DNA of 45,474 nt from NCBI GenBank assembly GCA_945862535.1, contig CAMAYG010000013.1, positions 1 to 45,474 on the forward strand, written 5' to 3'. Both the position numbers and the translations under genes were made by a program. This DNA comes from Rickettsia typhi (lineage in GTDB: Bacteria > Pseudomonadota > Alphaproteobacteria > Rickettsiales > UBA1997). Below the pieces are notes generated by a model, which had not been told where the DNA came from, searched no databases, and saw only the letters and a list, made by a program, of their open reading frames with translations. Below, piece by piece: positions 10,310 to 18,407 of the stretch. How positions within the stretch are numbered: position 1 is the first letter of the stretch; every line of letters begins with the position of its first letter.

Positions 10310-10469
10310 CTTTATTTCTATAGATCTTCGCAATTTTGTGCGAAGATGACGGTGTGCGAAGATGACGGTGTGGGAAGTTTTTAAGAAAAAGCGGGCTTTT
10401 ATTGTTGCTGTAAAACCGCCCCAAACCGTCATCTTCGCACAAGTTGCAGGATCCATAGAAAGTAAATAC
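10310..10469. repeat. Palindromic repeat cluster, apparent empty site
   Basis: This GC-rich cluster contains palindromes in both orientations (GATCTTCGC...GCGAAGATGAC and GTCATCTTCGCAC...GGATCC). Between 10368 and 10432 it holds the two flanks that elsewhere surround the 130-bp element (GTGTGGGAAGTTTT and CTTTTATTG...GTAAAACCGCCCC), here with only about 15 nt between them. Its left-hand end GGATCCATAGAAAGTAAATA (10449-10468) stops 4 nt before the stop codon of the next gene and is repeated inverted at 14370-14389. Short reading frames here are repeat translations. Confidence 0.75.
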
Positions 10470-10472
10470 TTT

Positions 10473-13400
10473 TTAGCGTTTAATTAATGGGTCTGATGGT
10501 CTTGCTTTCACACTACTGCATTTTTCTTTTTTAACAACTTTATTTGGTGGTGATGCTTGGTTAATCACTGAGGGTTTTGGCATTAAAGGATTCGCCATAT
10601 GATCTTGTAGTTTTGATGCAACTTTTCCTAGTCCAATACTATCTGCACTATACTGCTTTTGATTCTGTTGTTGTTGTTCCCTCTGCTTTGCTGGCTTGTG
10701 TTGATCTCTCGCAAGCTTAGTTTCCATTCTTGGCTCTTCCATTTTCTCACCATCGGCAAGAAGTGCCTTGGTAAAAGCACAAAGAGCACCAAGGAGAAGA
10801 ATCGGAACAACTGTAACACCGACTCCAGTAGCAGCAAGTGCAATCGCCGCCACAAACATAGCAAACGCTGCAATATTCCAAAAAGCTTTCTCATAATTTA
10901 TTCCGGGTTTTTTTGGGCGGGGGATATTTGCACCTCCCCCAAGGTTTTGAGTAGGATTGGGTTTACTTTTAGGTTGTCCTGACTTATCACCACTCACCTT
11001 CTTGACCTCCTCCCCATTCTCGGCCTCCGACTGCTTCGCAATAAACTCGCTTTTGCCAAAATTGTCCGAAAGTTGCAAGGTTTTTTTTGAAAGACCAAGT
11101 TGGCTTGAAAGAGCTGTTTGTAATGCTCCTTCATCTTTATCAAGACTACCTCTTAAGCCAAGTTTTTTGTCGTCTAAATAGAGAAATTCTACCGATTCCC
11201 CAATCCCAAAAAGTTGACCAAGTGCGCTAGGCGGTTCTTTTTTCACCTCAAGTTTTAGTTTTTGCTCTTTACCGTCTATTACAAAAGAAATGTCTGTGCT
11301 TAGGCCACCATTTAAGCCTTTAGCTTTTTCCATAACCTTTTGTGCAAAAAACTCCTGAGCTTCTTTTTGTTTAGCTAATTCGAGAATGTTCTCTCTGTTT
11401 ATATATCTGAAAAAATAATCATAATCACAATCATCAACAGAACCTGCCGTTGGAAATTGCAATGTTTTTTGTTGAATATTAGTATTAGAAGATGATGGAT
11501 CATCAAACACAACATTAAAACCATCCCCTTCTTTTTTAAATGTAAATTTTTTGCCCTCGATTTTTACTGTTCTTGTCGTGTTAGGGCTTGCAAGTGAACC
11601 ATTTATTGCTACCCATCTATATTTAAATGGCTTTTTAAACGAATCATCGACGAATTTAAATGGCTTTTTAAACGAATCATCGACGACATGTTCTAGTAAC
11701 ACATTGGATAATTTAGCATTTTCAAGGTCTGCGAGTGTTAAACCGCCAACATGTTTGCCGTTGTTTATTTTTCCGCTTTCCAACTTTGCATAACTTTCTG
11801 AAAAAACACCATCTTTTACTTTTACAGAAAATTCTTGTTGATTGCCCCTTTTTCCAAACTCTACCTCTCTATCTTTCCCCGCTATATTTAGAGTAAGGGT
11901 TACTTTACCACTCGGAGCTTTATTAACTGCTTTTAGAATCGCTCCAAATGTTTTTTTATCTTCTTCCAGTTTAGAGCCTTCTGAACTACTGACCTCAAGT
12001 GCATGACAAAATTGCATTAGCATGTCGATTTGCTGTTCATCGCTCGGCATTTTACCAGAACCTGAGAAGCTTAGTTTTGTATCTTTTCCTAAAAACATCT
12101 CTTTAAAATCTTTCTCAAGAAAACCAGCTTTTGGCCCTTTTAGTCTATAAGTGTTACCAGTTTCAACAAGTTTAAGAGCTTCATCTTTCCAATATTTTAG
12201 ACTAGCTGTGTTAGCAGCATCTTTGCCTCCTAAAACATTTTCAAGAGTAATTTTTCTGTCTTCTCTTTGAATGTTAATTGCATTTGCTAAACACTTGTTT
12301 AATTCAGTACTATCAACATTTGTGATATATTTTTCTAAGATTTCTTTGGTTTTAGATCTTTCTTCATTGAATAAATCTAGCAAGGCTTGTTTAGGATCTG
12401 CATCTTTTTTGCCAACTTTAATTTTAAGTTCTTTTTGCAACATGGCATAAAGCACAGTGTTTTTTTTGTGTTTCAATGTGCCAAGCTCTGTTGATTTTAT
12501 TGGATTACTTCCTGGTAATATTTTATTAACCTCGCCTAAAGCACTAATTATTTCTTCTTCTTTTTTACCTACATCCTGCAGTACTACAAAGAGGGTAAAT
12601 TTGAGGGTAAATTTTTTCAACAGATCTTCCTTACTTAGTCCTTGGCTGCCTTCTTGGCCATTTCCTTCTAAATTTGCAATAAAATCAAATTTGTCAACCC
12701 CTTCTTTAATCGTCTTTTTCAACTCTTCCTTGTCCATAGCAATATCTCTGGCAACATCTTCGAATTCTTTACCTTCAAGTAATTCTTTTTTTAAAAACTC
12801 TTTGGCTTTTTTGACGAATTCTTCCTTTATTGCATTTGCTTTTAGTAAACCTGCCTCATCAAAAAATCTTGCATCCAAATAGTCTTTTTTGACAATTGTT
12901 GCAATATTATCGCCTTCTGCAGGAGCAAATTTCGAATAAATCTTAAATTTTTCTTTCAATATATCATCAAAAACCTTTGCCGCCTCATCATCAATAGCTG
13001 CTTTAACCTTATTAATTTTTTCTGCCAACACTTTAACTATTGCCTTATCCGATGCAACACTTGTGTCTCCCCAAGTTAAAACTTGCTCTCCTTTAAGGAT
13101 TGGCCATAAATGTTTGTCAACTTTCAGATTCTCATGATTTTCAATATATTTATACATTGCCCGCTTTTTGAGCAACTTGCCGTCAAGAGATTTACTTAAA
13201 CTTTCAAATCCTGCTTCTTTTTGCTTATTTTCATCTTGTCCTTTCTTGGCTACTTGAGATTCTACACCTTCTAACAACTCTTTAGCAACTTCTTCAGCAA
13301 CTCCTTCTGGCAACCCCGTGCAGATTTCTTGAATTTTTTTCTTTAATATTGATTTGTCTTTCCTTATTTCGTCTAGGAGGACATTTTTCATTGCACCTAC

Positions 13401-14240
13401 ATCTGCACTTACAAGGATTTTTTGATAAAATTCTTCCTTTTGAGGAAAATCTGCAAGAGTAAATGGTACACCAATCAATGTATCAATTTTTTGTCGCAAG
13501 GTTAGGCCATCGCCTTCTGTTGTTATTTTTAATATTTTTCCTAGGTTAAGCTCGCCTCCTTTTTCTAAATATACCTCTGGCTTTTTTTCTATTTGGCGCA
13601 GAACTGTTTTTTCCATATCAGTAAAAAAATTTAATGCCTCTACTTTTTGCTTTATATGTTCTTTTAGCCCTTTTTCTGCTTCTTTTTTAAATTCTCTTAC
13701 TACACTTGTTTTATATTCCATACTTTTGTCATAGAATATCCGATCTGTACAGTCCGCCCAATTAAGATCAACGACTTGCACATTTTTCAATGCCAACTCT
13801 AAAGCTTTTTCTAAAACTTCTTTGGGGTAGTGGTTTTTTCTGATTAATTCTTTAACTTCTGCTTTAAAGGAAGGTGATTCTTCAGTACTTGAAAATTCAT
13901 TCTCTTCATCTCCATATAAGATAACAAATTTATCTTGATCTTCATCCTGCAAATCTTGATCTTCAAGATATTTTCCCACTAATCCTCTAGCAAAAAAATC
14001 GGCCTTGCTTTTTACATAATCAGCTAGTTTTTGATTCTCTTGTCCTTGCAATTCAAAGAGACCTGCAATTCCAAGAAACTTGTTATCTTCCCAGACGTTA
14101 TCTTCCCAGACGTTATCTTCCCAGAAAAACCCTTCTGGCCTAGTTTTGTCTTTTTCTAATACATCAAGGCAATCTGTAAGGAGTGAGTATTTTATTTTTT
14201 TTTTCAATGCTTTTAGTTGTTCTGTAAAATTGTTTTCCAT
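10473..14240 (-). CDS. Large unrecognised protein, C-terminal membrane anchor
   Basis: I do not recognise this 1255-residue protein. It is very rich in Lys, Glu and Leu, predicted mostly helical, with no signal peptide. Two hydrophobic stretches at about residues 1112-1155 (AFWNIAAFAMFVAAIALAAT and VVPILLLGALCAFTKALLA) form a hairpin-like membrane anchor, followed by a Gln/Lys-rich basic tail. Two in-frame tandem repeats stand out: WEDNV three times near the N-terminus, and an 11-residue unit with VDDSFKKPFK twice. The ATG at 14240 is preferred over a longer frame to 14294 because AGAGGT lies 5 nt upstream. Its promoter and leader resemble those of two genes at 17.7-19.3 kb. Inverted copies of a 20-bp repeat end bracket the gene. 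A secreted or surface host-interaction protein is plausible but unproven. Confidence 0.8.
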   Translation of the reverse strand: MENNFTEQLKALKKKIKYSLLTDCLDVLEKDKTRPEGFFWEDNVWEDNVWEDNKFLGIAGLFELQGQENQKLADYVKSKADFFARGLVGKYLEDQDLQDEDQDKFVILYGDEENEFSSTEESPSFKAEVKELIRKNHYPKEVLEKALELALKNVQVVDLNWADCTDRIFYDKSMEYKTSVVREFKKEAEKGLKEHIKQKVEALNFFTDMEKTVLRQIEKKPEVYLEKGGELNLGKILKITTEGDGLTLRQKIDTLIGVPFTLADFPQKEEFYQKILVSADVGAMKNVLLDEIRKDKSILKKKIQEICTGLPEGVAEEVAKELLEGVESQVAKKGQDENKQKEAGFESLSKSLDGKLLKKRAMYKYIENHENLKVDKHLWPILKGEQVLTWGDTSVASDKAIVKVLAEKINKVKAAIDDEAAKVFDDILKEKFKIYSKFAPAEGDNIATIVKKDYLDARFFDEAGLLKANAIKEEFVKKAKEFLKKELLEGKEFEDVARDIAMDKEELKKTIKEGVDKFDFIANLEGNGQEGSQGLSKEDLLKKFTLKFTLFVVLQDVGKKEEEIISALGEVNKILPGSNPIKSTELGTLKHKKNTVLYAMLQKELKIKVGKKDADPKQALLDLFNEERSKTKEILEKYITNVDSTELNKCLANAINIQREDRKITLENVLGGKDAANTASLKYWKDEALKLVETGNTYRLKGPKAGFLEKDFKEMFLGKDTKLSFSGSGKMPSDEQQIDMLMQFCHALEVSSSEGSKLEEDKKTFGAILKAVNKAPSGKVTLTLNIAGKDREVEFGKRGNQQEFSVKVKDGVFSESYAKLESGKINNGKHVGGLTLADLENAKLSNVLLEHVVDDSFKKPFKFVDDSFKKPFKYRWVAINGSLASPNTTRTVKIEGKKFTFKKEGDGFNVVFDDPSSSNTNIQQKTLQFPTAGSVDDCDYDYFFRYINRENILELAKQKEAQEFFAQKVMEKAKGLNGGLSTDISFVIDGKEQKLKLEVKKEPPSALGQLFGIGESVEFLYLDDKKLGLRGSLDKDEGALQTALSSQLGLSKKTLQLSDNFGKSEFIAKQSEAENGEEVKKVSGDKSGQPKSKPNPTQNLGGGANIPRPKKPGINYEKAFWNIAAFAMFVAAIALAATGVGVTVVPILLLGALCAFTKALLADGEKMEEPRMETKLARDQHKPAKQREQQQQNQKQYSADSIGLGKVASKLQDHMANPLMPKPSVINQASPPNKVVKKEKCSSVKARPSDPLIKR
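11621..11686 (-). repeat. Exact 33-bp in-frame tandem duplication
   Basis: Two back-to-back identical 33-bp units (11621-11653 and 11654-11686) add an 11-residue repeat, DDSFKKPFK plus flanking residues, to the large protein. The identity implies a recent slippage or unequal crossover that kept the frame. Confidence 0.85.
14082..14126 (-). repeat. Three 15-bp tandem units encoding WEDNV
   Basis: GTTATCTTCCCAGAC occurs three times in a row on the plus strand, the last with one terminal change. On the coding strand it encodes the pentapeptide WEDNV repeated near residues 38-52 of the large protein. Confidence 0.85.
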
Positions 14241-14332
14241 ATTTACCTCTTTGTTGTTAATTTTATGTAAATCATATAAACCAATATTAGGCACTAAAAA
14301 TTATTTAGCAAATATTTTTTTATAACCTTTAT

Positions 14333-14363
14333 CTTATATTAGAAACCTCTTTTTAATCTGCAA
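14333..14363 (-). promoter_or_regulatory. Promoter of the large protein gene
   Basis: Read on the minus strand this is TTGCAG, 17 nt, AATATA (or 19 nt to TATAAG). The whole block, including AATTGTTGCAGATTAAAAA, recurs at 19353-19381 upstream of the 18.4-19.3 kb gene, and this conservation supports a promoter. A leader of about 95 nt follows to the ATG at 14240. Confidence 0.55.
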
Positions 14364-14661
14364 CAATTTGTATTTACTTTCTATGGACCTTCGCGGGCTT
14401 TGCGCAGGGTGACAGCGGGGTAACTATGGATCCTGCGACTTCGCGCAGGATGACAAGGGAGGGAGTGCGGAGGTGACGGCTGTGGGGAGCCATGGATCCT
14501 GCGACTTCGCGCAGGATGACTACGGGTGGAGTGCAGGATGACAAGGGAGGGAGTGCAGGATGACTACGGGTGGAGTGCGGAGGTGACGGCTTTGGGGAGT
14601 GCGAGGGCGGACTGGGGCGGTTTTACGGCAATAAAAGCTCGGTCTAACAACCCACTTCATT

Positions 14662-14791
14662 CGGCAACAAGGGGTTTCAACCCCTTGCGGTAAATACATA
14701 AGCGGATTTTTTCTACTTTTCGTAACTTCGCTGTCGATCTTATCTAATCTGCCTTCGTGACGAGACAAGAGGTTGAAACAGTCTGTTGCCG
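14662..14791 (+). mobile_element. 130-bp MITE-like element, copy 1
   Basis: It begins CGGCAACAAGGGGTTTCAAC and ends with an imperfect inverted copy of this (GGTTGAAACAGTCTGTTGCCG reversed). The left terminal repeat is itself a hairpin (CAAGGGGTT/AACCCCTTG). It has no coding capacity. Left flank CACTTCATT; right flank AAAACTTCCCACATCGTCA. Confidence 0.7.
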
Positions 14792-15149
14792 AAAACTTCC
14801 CACATCGTCATCCTGCACGAAGTTGCAGGATCGCCCCACCTTGTCACCCTGCGCGAAGTCGCAGGGTCCAGAGTAATAAAATCAATAGATCCTGCAACTT
14901 CGCTTTCGCTTCGTGCAGGATGACTACGGGTGGAGTGCAGGATGACTACGGGTGGAGTGCAGGATGACTACGGGTGGAGCCATGGATCCTGCAACTTCGT
15001 GCAGGATGACGGTGTGGGGAGCCATGGATCCTGCAACTTCGTGCAGGATGACAAGGGAGGGAGTGCGGAGGTGACGGCTTTGGGGAGTGCGAGGGCGGAC
15101 TGGGGGGGTTTTACGGCAATAAAAGCTCGGTCTAGCAACCCACTTCATT

Positions 15150-15297
15150 CGGCAACAAGGGGTTTTAGCTCCTTGTCTCGTCACGATGACGGACGGAAAG
15201 AGATCGGCAACGAAAAAGACGGTAAAAATAGTGCAACGAAACAGACATAAACAGTCCGCTCATGTATCACCGCAAGGGGTTAAAACAGTCTGTTGCC
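15150..15297 (-). mobile_element. MITE-like element, copy 2, inverted
   Basis: Same family as the 130-bp elements but with the core inverted relative to the same flanks: GTCTCGTCACGATGACGG now lies at the left end. The right end, TTAAAACAGTCTGTTGCC, is duplicated again 45 bp further on, ending at 15342. The core is diverged and slightly longer. Confidence 0.65.
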
Positions 15298-15845
15298 TTA
15301 TAATTCCTTATAATTACTGGAGGTTAAAACAGTCTGTTGCCGAAAACTTCCCACATCGTCATCCTGCGCGAAGCTCGCAGGATCGCCCCACCTTGTCACC
15401 CTGCGCGAAGTTGCAGGATCGCCCCACCTTGTCACCCTGCGCGAAGTCGCAGGGTCCATAGCAATAAAATCAATAGATCCTGCGACTTCGCGCAGGATGA
15501 CAAGGGAGGGAGTGCGGAGGTGACGGCTGTGGGGAGCCATGGATCCTGCAACTTCGTGCAGGATGACTACGGATGGAGTGCAGGATGACAAGGGAGGGAG
15601 TGCGGAGGTGACGGCTTTGGGGAGCCATGGATCCTGCAACTTCGTGCAGGATGACTACGGGTGGAGTGCGGAGGTGACGGCTGTGGGGAGCCATGGACCT
15701 TCGCAAGCTTCCGTGCAGGATGACAAGGGAGGGAGTGCAGGATGACTACGGGTGGAGTGCGGAGGTGACGGCTGTGGGGAGTCCAAAGGTAAAGACTGGG
15801 GGGGTTTTACGGCAATAAAAGCTCGGTCTAGCAACCCTCTTCATT

Positions 15846-15975
15846 CGGCAACAAGGGGTTTCAACCCCTTGCGGTAAATACATAAGCGGATTTTTTCTAC
15901 TTTTCGTAACTTCGCTGTCGATCTTATCTAATCTGCCTTCGTGACGAGACAAGAGGTTGAAACAGTCTGTTGCCG
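15846..15975 (+). mobile_element. 130-bp MITE-like element, copy 3
   Basis: Nearly identical to copy 1 at exactly 1184 bp distance and in the same orientation with the same left flank (CTTCATT). It is part of a duplicated 174-bp block, so it may have been copied with its surroundings rather than inserted independently. Confidence 0.7.
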
Positions 15976-16496
15976 ACAATTTTCCACATCGTCGTCCTGC
16001 ACGAAGTTGCAGGATCGCCCCACCTTGTCACCATGCGCGAAGCTCGCAGGATCGCCCCACCTTGTCACCCTGCGCGAAGCTCGCAGGATCGCCCCACCTT
16101 GTCACCCTGCGCGAAGTCGCAGGGTCCAGAGTAATAAAATCAATAGATCCTGCAACTTCGCTTTCGCTTCGTGCAGGATGACGGTGTGGGGAGCCATGGA
16201 TCCTGCAACTTCGTGCAGGATGACAAGGGAGGGAGTGCAGGATGACTACGGGTGGAGGTGCGAAGGTGACGGCTGTGGGGAGCCATGGATCCTGCAACTT
16301 CGTGCAGGATGACAAGGGAGGGAGTGCGGAGGTGACGGTGTGGGAACCGTGGGATCTTCGCGGGCTTCGCGAGAAAGGATGAGGGTTGTGGTGAGTGGCG
16401 AGAATCTGCAGACTCTAAATACATTAACAATTATCAAGAAATTGCCAAATAGTCTTAATAAAACATTGCAAAAAATAAAATATTTTTTAATTTAAC

Positions 16497-16530
16497 ATTC
16501 TTACTTAAATCATATTCTTACTTAAATCAT
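16497..16530 (+). repeat. 17-bp tandem repeat before purK
   Basis: ATTCTTACTTAAATCAT occurs twice without a gap and ends 11 nt before the purK ATG, so it lies in the leader or core promoter. The rest of 16426-16541 is plain AT-rich sequence with no further feature that I can see. Confidence 0.75.
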
Positions 16531-16541
16531 ATCAAATTATT

Positions 16542-17651
16542 ATGATAAACCAATTAACAACGGTAAAAACAATAGGTATTATTGGTGGCGGGCAACTCGG
16601 CAAAATGACAAATCATGCCGCCCAGCAACTCGGGTTCAACACCATTGTTTTTAGCGATCAAGAATCTTGCGGTAGCAAAAGCTCGGCAAATAGCATTATC
16701 GCCCCCTATAACAACGAAGAAGCCTTAAGTAAATTTGCCAATTTGGCCGATGTTGCGACATTCGAATTTGAAAATATTCCTTTGGCAACGGCAAAATTCC
16801 TTGAGGCGAGAATGCCAATATTTCCTAATAGCAATGCCTTAGCCATTGCCCAAAATCGCCAGCTAGAAAAAGCTTTTTTGGCAAATAATAATATTCAAAC
16901 CGTAGATTTTGCCCCAATAAATAGCCTAGAAGAGCTAAAAGCTAAGTCTGTAGAATTTTTAGGAAAATATCAAAAAATTGTTATTAAAACCGCAGTTTTT
17001 GGCTATGATGGCAAGGGGCAGTTTGTGTTAGACAGGCTCAAAATTGGCAATAATCCTACCAATAAAATAATTGAAATTTGGCAAGAATTAGCACAACATT
17101 ATCAAAAAGTTCCGCCACTAATTATTGAAGAATTTTGGCAATTCGACTACGAAATCTCGGTAATTACCGCCAGAAGCAACAAGGAAATTAGGGCATTTAT
17201 GCCGATGTTAAATATTCATAAAAACGGTATTTTATCAACCAGCATCTACCCAAGCAAGGCAAGTGAAGAGATTATTGCCAAGGCAGTAGATATTACTAAT
17301 CGGCTAGCAATAGCCCTAGATATTTTTGGCTTATTGACTGTAGAATTTTTTGTTGGCACAAAAAACAATGAAACAACAATTTTAGTTAATGAAATTGCCC
17401 CTAGACCACATAATTCGGGGCATTTTTCGATGGATGGGGCACATTGTTCGCAGTTCGAACAATTAGTAAGGGCTATAGCCAGTTTACCTTTAGGCAACCC
17501 CAATTTTTTGTTCTCGGGCAAAATGATAAACCTAATAGGCGAAGAAGTCTTGGAAGTAGAGCAATATTTAAAATCTGGCGACAGCAGAATCCACCTTTAT
17601 GGCAAAGAAATTGCCCCAAATAGAAAAATGGGGCATATTAATATTTACTAA
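16542..17651 (+). CDS. purK: 5-(carboxyamino)imidazole ribonucleotide synthase
   Basis: PurK uses ATP and bicarbonate to carboxylate aminoimidazole ribonucleotide in de novo purine synthesis. The 369-residue protein begins with GIIGGGQLGKM (dinucleotide-type fold of the pre-ATP-grasp domain). It then has the ATP-grasp features VIKTAVFGYDGKGQFV and EFWQFDYEISVI, and the C-terminal signature NEIAPRPHNSGHFSMDGAHCSQFEQL. The length is normal and no catalytic segment is missing. It stands alone on the plus strand between the repeat mosaic and a converging effector-like gene. purE is not in the window. Purine synthesis is kept in Anaplasmataceae and absent from Rickettsia, so its presence is informative about lineage. 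Confidence 0.95.
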   Translation: MINQLTTVKTIGIIGGGQLGKMTNHAAQQLGFNTIVFSDQESCGSKSSANSIIAPYNNEEALSKFANLADVATFEFENIPLATAKFLEARMPIFPNSNALAIAQNRQLEKAFLANNNIQTVDFAPINSLEELKAKSVEFLGKYQKIVIKTAVFGYDGKGQFVLDRLKIGNNPTNKIIEIWQELAQHYQKVPPLIIEEFWQFDYEISVITARSNKEIRAFMPMLNIHKNGILSTSIYPSKASEEIIAKAVDITNRLAIALDIFGLLTVEFFVGTKNNETTILVNEIAPRPHNSGHFSMDGAHCSQFEQLVRAIASLPLGNPNFLFSGKMINLIGEEVLEVEQYLKSGDSRIHLYGKEIAPNRKMGHINIY

Positions 17652-17698
17652 AAAAGAAACTCCTTTACCGCCAAAATCATTTATGAAATTATATTTAC

Positions 17699-18319
17699 CT
17701 ACCTTGTATTGCCGCTGGTACCTAAAGAAGGTCCTTTACCGCCGGTAGATTGGCTTGTTGGTTCTTGGGTATTATCCTTATTATGCTGGAGAGTGTCAGC
17801 TACTTCATTAAGCTTTTCCTTGGTTTGCTCATCAATCTTCTCCTCCTTACCATCCTTTTTCTCTCCTTCTGGACCTTGCTTTTCTTCGCCTGCCTTATCT
17901 CCTTCTGGACCTTGCTTCTTTTCTTCTTTATGAAGAAACTTATCCGCCGCCTTCAACACGGGATCGAGAAACCCCTTAATCTTCTTCTCTTGATTATCTG
18001 TATTGCCTGCCCCATCTTTCTCAGTATCTTGATTATCCTGAAACAACATCTTCACCGCCTTCGCCACAAAAGCGACAACCCCCTCAATATTCGAATCATT
18101 CTTTTGATTATCTTTTTGCGGTTCCGGTTTTTTTGGGTCGATGGCTTCTTGTGAGTGATTGCCTTGTTCAGAAGGCTCCTTTATCTTGCTCTCTTCCTTT
18201 TCAGTTGTTTTAGGTTCTGGATTGATGCTTGGTTTATCGTTAGATTCCTCGATTGCTTGATTAGGTAGCTCGCTTGCTTGATTAGGTATCTCGATTGATG
18301 CTGTTGATTCTTTTATGAT
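17699..18319 (-). CDS. Low-complexity Glu/Lys/Pro/Gln-rich protein, start unclear
   Basis: The frame is open from 18319 to a TAG at 17699 (206 codons). The product is hydrophilic and repetitive (IPNQAS, LPNQAI, KQGPEGDK, KQGPEGEK), with one mildly hydrophobic stretch, GVVAFVAKAVKMLF. I recognise no domain. The upstream leader matches that of the 1255-residue gene, where AGAGGTAAAT precedes ATG. Here the aligned bases read AAAAGTAAATCATAAAA, so both the ribosome site and the ATG are degraded. Translation would need ATA or ATC, or an internal GTG at 18067 (giving 122 residues). It may therefore be a decaying gene. It is probably co-transcribed with the gene ending at 18408. Confidence 0.5.
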   Translation of the reverse strand: MIKESTASIEIPNQASELPNQAIEESNDKPSINPEPKTTEKEESKIKEPSEQGNHSQEAIDPKKPEPQKDNQKNDSNIEGVVAFVAKAVKMLFQDNQDTEKDGAGNTDNQEKKIKGFLDPVLKAADKFLHKEEKKQGPEGDKAGEEKQGPEGEKKDGKEEKIDEQTKEKLNEVADTLQHNKDNTQEPTSQSTGGKGPSLGTSGNTR

Positions 18320-18395
18320 TTACTTTTTTGTTGTTAATGTTATATAAGCCTGCAAAACAACATTAGGCACTGCTAATTATTTAGCAAGTATTTAT
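18320..18395 (-). promoter_or_regulatory. Leader shared with the 1255-residue gene
   Basis: The blocks ACAACAAA..GTAAAT, AGTGCCTAATGTT and TTGCTAAATAATTA (minus strand, with small differences) occur in the same order and spacing as at 14241-14325. The promoter half of the 14.3 kb leader is missing here because the neighbouring coding region ends at 18408. Confidence 0.6.
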
Positions 18396-18407
18396 TTTGA
18401 GTCTGTC

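Larger units (their letters stand above)
14370..16425. repeat. GC-rich palindromic repeat mosaic
   Basis: About 2 kb without a credible gene. It is built from imperfect palindromes of about 27 bp (GGATCCTGCAACTTCGTGCA followed by GGATGAC, and variants with CGCG loops). By eye there are about 19 in the plus and 9 in the minus orientation, joined by short linkers such as AAGGGAGGGAGTGCGGAGG and TACGGGTGGAGTG. Interleaved are three copies of a 130-bp element. A 174-bp block at 14619-14792 recurs at 15803-15976 with only a few changes. Base composition is far more GC-rich than the flanking genes. Reading frames of 60-120 codons here, in all frames and both strands, translate the repeats (HPARSRR, FAQDD, RHLRTPSLVILHE) and should not be annotated. 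Palindromes with similar ends are common in Rickettsiales genomes. Confidence 0.9.

Noticed and set aside
10268-10456. 62-codon frame starting MDPATCAKMTVWGG
   Set aside because: It lies entirely in a palindromic repeat cluster and reads as repeat translation.
10473-14294. Longer start of the large protein at 14294
   Set aside because: The extra 18 codons coincide with the leader shared with another gene, and AGAGGT lies at the right distance from the ATG at 14240.
14370-16425. CRISPR array
   Set aside because: The units are palindromic, occur in both orientations, vary in sequence and have no constant-length unique spacers; no cas gene is present.
14520-16437. Many reading frames of 60-120 codons on both strands between 14.4 and 16.4 kb
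   Set aside because: They translate the palindromic repeats (HPARSRR, FAQDD, LVILHEVAGS patterns), occur in several frames at once, and lack ribosome sites and any protein-like composition.
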